From positions 62,001-126,000 of the forward strand of contig NZ_SIZW01000043.1 of assembly GCF_009866805.1 (NCBI RefSeq): 64,000 bases of DNA. The letters run 5' to 3'. Below, piece by piece: positions 61,109 through 64,000 of the stretch. This DNA comes from Schauerella aestuarii (lineage in GTDB: Bacteria > Pseudomonadota > Gammaproteobacteria > Burkholderiales > Burkholderiaceae_B). Within the stretch, counting starts at the first letter, position 1. Each line of letters starts with the position of its first letter. The notes below the pieces were generated by a model. The model saw only the letters and a program-made list of their open reading frames with translations, made no database searches and was not told the origin of the DNA. The position numbers and the translations under genes are program-made.

Positions 61109-61648
61109 ATGACCTTGCAATCTTCCTATCGCATCCGGCCCATGCTGCCGTCTGACGTGACCGGTGTTCTGGATGTCCAAGCGCTGGCTTACACCCACAT
61201 CCTGCTTGAGGACGCCGACTTCTTTCTCAACCGGTTGGCGCTCGCGCCCGATCATTGTTGGGTGGCGGCAAGCGATACGGCGCACGTCGGCGCTTACTTG
61301 ATCGCTTATCCATGGGTGGACGGCGTGCCGCCCGCCCTGAACGTTGCCGTCGCGCGTCTTCCTGCAGTATGCACCAGTTGGTTTCTGCACGACTGTGCCG
61401 TGCACCCTGAGGCGCAAGGCACGGGGTTGGGCGGTCGGCTACTGCGGACGGCGGCGGCACGGGCTGGCGCGGACGGTTTCGCACACGCGAGTCTGGTGTC
61501 ATTGGAGAGCGCGGTGCCCTACTGGCTGCGGCACGGCTATACGCCGGCATCCCAGTTGTCGCCGGATCTCACCGCCAAGCTCGTGGGTTACGGCGCGGGT
61601 GCTCGCTATATGACGCGAGCGCTGGAGGCCGCTCGCACGGCGCCTTGA
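61109..61648 (+). CDS. GNAT family acetyltransferase
   Basis: 179 residues, acetyl-CoA-binding motif VHPEAQGTGLGGRLL (QxxGxGxxLL), RIRPMLPSDVTGVLDVQALAYTHI N-terminus. Acceptor unknown. Confidence 0.88.
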   Translation: MTLQSSYRIRPMLPSDVTGVLDVQALAYTHILLEDADFFLNRLALAPDHCWVAASDTAHVGAYLIAYPWVDGVPPALNVAVARLPAVCTSWFLHDCAVHPEAQGTGLGGRLLRTAAARAGADGFAHASLVSLESAVPYWLRHGYTPASQLSPDLTAKLVGYGAGARYMTRALEAARTAP

Positions 61649-61696
61649 AGGCGCAGAAACTTGCGTCAGCGCCGGCGCGGATGGCTCGTGCGGCGA

Positions 61697-61717
61697 CGGC
61701 GATGCGATCGATCGCCG
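61697..61717. terminator. Hairpin between convergent genes
   Basis: CGGCGAT-GCGATCG-ATCGCCG, perfect 7-bp arms between the convergent GNAT and SPFH genes. No T-run, so a weak terminator at most. Confidence 0.35.
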
Positions 61718-61755
61718 CATGCAGTTGGCCGCATCGCGCAAGCGAGCCTGACGCT

Positions 61756-62658
61756 TTACTTGATGCCGATGAAGGGCAGGGCAGAGCCCGGCACCTGCGT
61801 GGCGGGCAGCTTGCCGTCCCAACGCTCGACCGCATTCAAGCTGACCAGGTTGGTATTGGCGGCGAGTGCCTTGGCACGCGCCTCGATGGCAGAGGCTTCG
61901 GCTTCACCGCGCAGACGGATGCCGTCGGCTTCGGCCGTGAAGCGTTCGCGTTGCGCGTCCGCATCGGCCTTGGCCTGCACCACGATGATTTCGGCATTGA
62001 TGGTGGCGGTTTCCTTCTGCTGGCGTGTGGTTTCGATCTGCACCTGCGCAAGCATGCGCTGTTCGATCGACTGCTCGTAAGCCGTCGAAAAACCCACCTC
62101 TTCGATCTGTACGCCCACGATCATCACCGGTGTCTCGCCCATCGCCGCGCGCACGGCAGCGTTCACGTCCACACCGAGCTTCTCGCGATTCTGGATCGCG
62201 CTCACGGCGGTGAATTTGCCGAACACGTTCTTCACCACATCGTAGGTTTTGCGTTCAAGCACGCGCACCTGCATGTTCTCGAGATTGCCGTACTCCGAGT
62301 ACAGATCGTCCACACGCTCGGGCGGCACGCGGTAGGTTACCGACACGCGCAAGGTGGCCGGTTGCTGGTCGAAGCTGTAGGCCTCGAGCTTGGCGAAGTT
62401 GAATGTGTGATCGCGCACGGAGATATGGCGCACTTCATCGATGAACGGCACCTTGAAATCCAGGCCCGGTTCGGAGATGCGCGTGATCTTGCCGTTGCGC
62501 AGCACCACGCCGCGTTCGCCCTGGTCGACCTGATACCAGGAGCCCAGTGCGCAGAAGATGATGACGGCGAAAATGACGGCGCCCATGCCAATGTATTTGA
62601 TCGACCCGCCATCGATCTTCGGCCCGCGGCCGTTGGGGGAAATATCTGTGGGCTTCAT
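61756..62658 (-). CDS. SPFH/band 7 (prohibitin-like) membrane protein
   Basis: 300 residues from the ATG at 62658 with GGAAG five bases before; an ATG at 62676 overlaps the stop of the small gene upstream (TAATG) and may also be used. One N-terminal helix (IGMGAVIFAVIIFCALGSWYQV), SPFH domain from VDQGERGVVLRNG, then a coiled coil rich in Ala/Glu (about 205-275). Such proteins scaffold membrane protease or stress assemblies. Confidence 0.9.
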   Translation of the reverse strand: MKPTDISPNGRGPKIDGGSIKYIGMGAVIFAVIIFCALGSWYQVDQGERGVVLRNGKITRISEPGLDFKVPFIDEVRHISVRDHTFNFAKLEAYSFDQQPATLRVSVTYRVPPERVDDLYSEYGNLENMQVRVLERKTYDVVKNVFGKFTAVSAIQNREKLGVDVNAAVRAAMGETPVMIVGVQIEEVGFSTAYEQSIEQRMLAQVQIETTRQQKETATINAEIIVVQAKADADAQRERFTAEADGIRLRGEAEASAIEARAKALAANTNLVSLNAVERWDGKLPATQVPGSALPFIGIK

Positions 62659-62675
62659 AGCGCTTCCGATTTTCA

Positions 62676-62765
62676 TTATTTGTTTTTGCGATTGTGGGCA
62701 CGAATGCCCTGGACGAGAAAGTAGGCCACGACGGCGGCCCCAATGATGATCAAGACGATGCGCAT
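62676..62765 (-). CDS. 29-residue membrane peptide
   Basis: MRIVLIIIGAAVVAYFLVQG followed by a basic tail (IRAHNRKNK). GGAG precedes the ATG at 62765. A single helix with a cytosolic positive end. It directly precedes and overlaps (TAATG) the SPFH gene, suggesting a partner or leader peptide. It is too short to appear in usual gene calls. Confidence 0.6.
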   Translation of the reverse strand: MRIVLIIIGAAVVAYFLVQGIRAHNRKNK

Positions 62766-63050
62766 GGCGGCTCCGCGTCGATGTAAACCGGCAAGCACCG
62801 GCGGGACGCGATTATCCGGATAACGGCACGGCTGTGCCGCGATGTTGCATAACGTTGCGATTGCGGGGCATGGCACTGCCATGTTGAGGGCACGGCGGGT
62901 GCATTGCTGGCGCAGTCGCGCGCTGTAGCGGCGCGATATGCACGCGTAGTTTCGGCGCGCCAGCCTACAATTGGTCGGGCAATGCGAGCGGTATGTGCGC
63001 ACGCTCTACGATGCGGTTGTCCGATCGGCTACGTAAGAGAAGGGATAGCG

Positions 63051-63683
63051 ATGAACACGGTCATGCTGGTAGGTGCCACGGGGCTGGTAGGCGCGGAAGT
63101 GCTCAAGCGATTGCTTGCCGATGCGCGGGTCGATCGCGTGGTGGCGTTGACCCGACGGCCCTTGCCTGCGCACACCAAACTCGTCAATCCCATCGTCAAC
63201 TTCGATGCACTGGCTTCCGATGAGCCGTGGTGGAAGGTGGACAGCGTGATCTGCACACTGGGTACGACGATCAAAGCCGCCGGTTCGCAGGCTGCGTTTC
63301 GGCGTGTGGACCACGGCTATCCGCTCACTGTGGCTACACTCGCGCATCGTCATGGCGCCACGTGCTTTGCGCTCAACTCGGCGCGCGGCGCGGATTCTGA
63401 ATCGCGAATCTTCTATTCCCGGATCAAGGGCGAGGTGGAGCGCGATATCGAGCGCATCGGCTTTCGGTCATTGGCGATCGTGCGGCCCGGGCTGATTGGT
63501 GGCGATCGCGCGGAAAAGCGAACCGGCGAACACATCGCATCCTTAGTGTTGGGGGCGCTGGCGCCGGTTCTGCCGCGCCGGTTTCGCATCAATCCGGCGG
63601 CACATATCGCCGAGGCATTGGTGTCGGCAGCGCTGGGCGGTGAGTCGGGTAAGCACGTCGTATTGTCTGAGATGCTGGTGTGA
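63051..63683 (+). CDS. NAD(P)-binding oxidoreductase (NmrA-like)
   Basis: 210 residues from the ATG at 63051 (AAGGG six bases before; the frame continues back to 62904 without support). MLVGATGLVGAEVLKRLLAD nucleotide loop, then CTLGTTIKAAGSQAAFRRVDHGY and YSRIKGEVERDI. Resembles HIP2/TIP30-like atypical SDRs. Function unknown. Confidence 0.85.
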   Translation: MNTVMLVGATGLVGAEVLKRLLADARVDRVVALTRRPLPAHTKLVNPIVNFDALASDEPWWKVDSVICTLGTTIKAAGSQAAFRRVDHGYPLTVATLAHRHGATCFALNSARGADSESRIFYSRIKGEVERDIERIGFRSLAIVRPGLIGGDRAEKRTGEHIASLVLGALAPVLPRRFRINPAAHIAEALVSAALGGESGKHVVLSEMLV

Positions 63684-63699
63684 TTTGCTTGACGCTGAC

Positions 63700-63960
63700 T
63701 CACCAGTTCGGACCATCCGATGATTCGTGCGTGGGCGATTTGTCGGCGTTGCGCAGCACAAGCTCCACCCCCAGAATGCTCAGAACTTCCAGCAGGCGAT
63801 CGGCACTTACTTTCGCAGCATTGCGCTCGAGAGAGGACAGTGATTGTTGGGTGACTCCCAAACGCATGGCAACAGCGGATTGCGTCAGGCCTGATTGCCT
63901 GCGAAAAGCCTTGAGCAGTATAGGCATCTGCTGAGCAGTGCGTACGGTAAAGTCCGCCAT
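63700..63960 (-). CDS. XRE family HTH regulator, HipB-like
   Basis: 86 residues from the ATG at 63960. HTH: LKAFRRQSGLTQSAVAMRLGVTQQSLSSLERNAAKVSADRLLEVLSILGVELVL, typical of HipB-type antitoxins. No HipA follows: the next gene is convergent. It may be an orphan, or its partner may be off-window. AT-rich upstream region 63961-64000 probably carries its promoter. Confidence 0.8.
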   Translation of the reverse strand: MADFTVRTAQQMPILLKAFRRQSGLTQSAVAMRLGVTQQSLSSLERNAAKVSADRLLEVLSILGVELVLRNADKSPTHESSDGPNW

Positions 63961-64000
63961 ACAAATCCCATGTTGTAGACCCAATTTACAAACTATAGTG

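Overview
The window comes from a GC-rich bacterial chromosome, most likely of the order Burkholderiales (Betaproteobacteria). The signs are a Bug-family tricarboxylate-type binding protein, a split AtuA/DUF1446 pair, many LysR regulators, opine-type oxidases and a MarR/ClC pair. I saw no rRNA, tRNA, CRISPR array, insertion sequence or integrase. About 60 protein genes are supported, many in tightly coupled operons with ATGA, TAATG or 8-11 nt overlaps.

Layout. (1) 1-636: start of a ClC channel gene and a MarR regulator with a 19-bp palindromic operator. (2) 688-9702: a nine-gene sugar-acid operon on the minus strand: GntR/FadR regulator, two paralogous binding proteins, a zinc dehydrogenase, an amino-acid-type ABC transporter, ManD mannonate dehydratase and a fructuronate/mannonate oxidoreductase. 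Together they fit conversion of an imported hexonate (L-gulonate-like) through fructuronate and mannonate to 2-keto-3-deoxygluconate. (3) 9817-12069: a MetQ-like binding protein and an NtaA/DszA-type monooxygenase. (4) 12177-18743: FUSC protein, YgiW-like protein, QseBC/PmrAB-like two-component system, secreted methyltransferase, PHB-depolymerase-like esterase. (5) 18798-25407: small ORFans, a haloacetate dehalogenase, a LysR/PACE efflux pair, a NYN-OST-HTH protein and a pirin.

(6) 25393-33647: an AT-richer accessory block that looks like a defence island. It carries a DGQHR-type protein followed by a HEPN-motif protein (and perhaps a small third ORF), then an ABC three-component (ABC-3C) system made of a restriction-fold nuclease candidate, a middle component and a DUF3732 ATPase with a CPVC motif. 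The DGQHR/HEPN pair is the best candidate for an undescribed system.

(7) 33648-40834: redox and NAD-binding enzymes, a LysR with an unusual tail facing a metallo-beta-lactamase-fold protein that lacks the usual metal ligands, and a TetR regulon (Old Yellow Enzyme and flavin reductase) with two identical operators. (8) 41039-50307: an opine-type operon: PotABCD-like transporter, three-subunit FAD/2Fe-2S oxidase, RidA and LysR. (9) 50641-55094: LysR facing AtuA, AtuA C-terminal protein, Bug receptor and SDR. (10) 55154-63960: aldo/keto reductase, LemA, DUF2207, M48 protease, GNAT, SPFH protein with a 29-residue membrane peptide upstream, an NAD(P)-binding protein and an orphan HipB-like regulator.

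A recurring oddity is a short tandem repeat (unit 10-32 bp) at or just after gene stop codons, at about eight unrelated loci.
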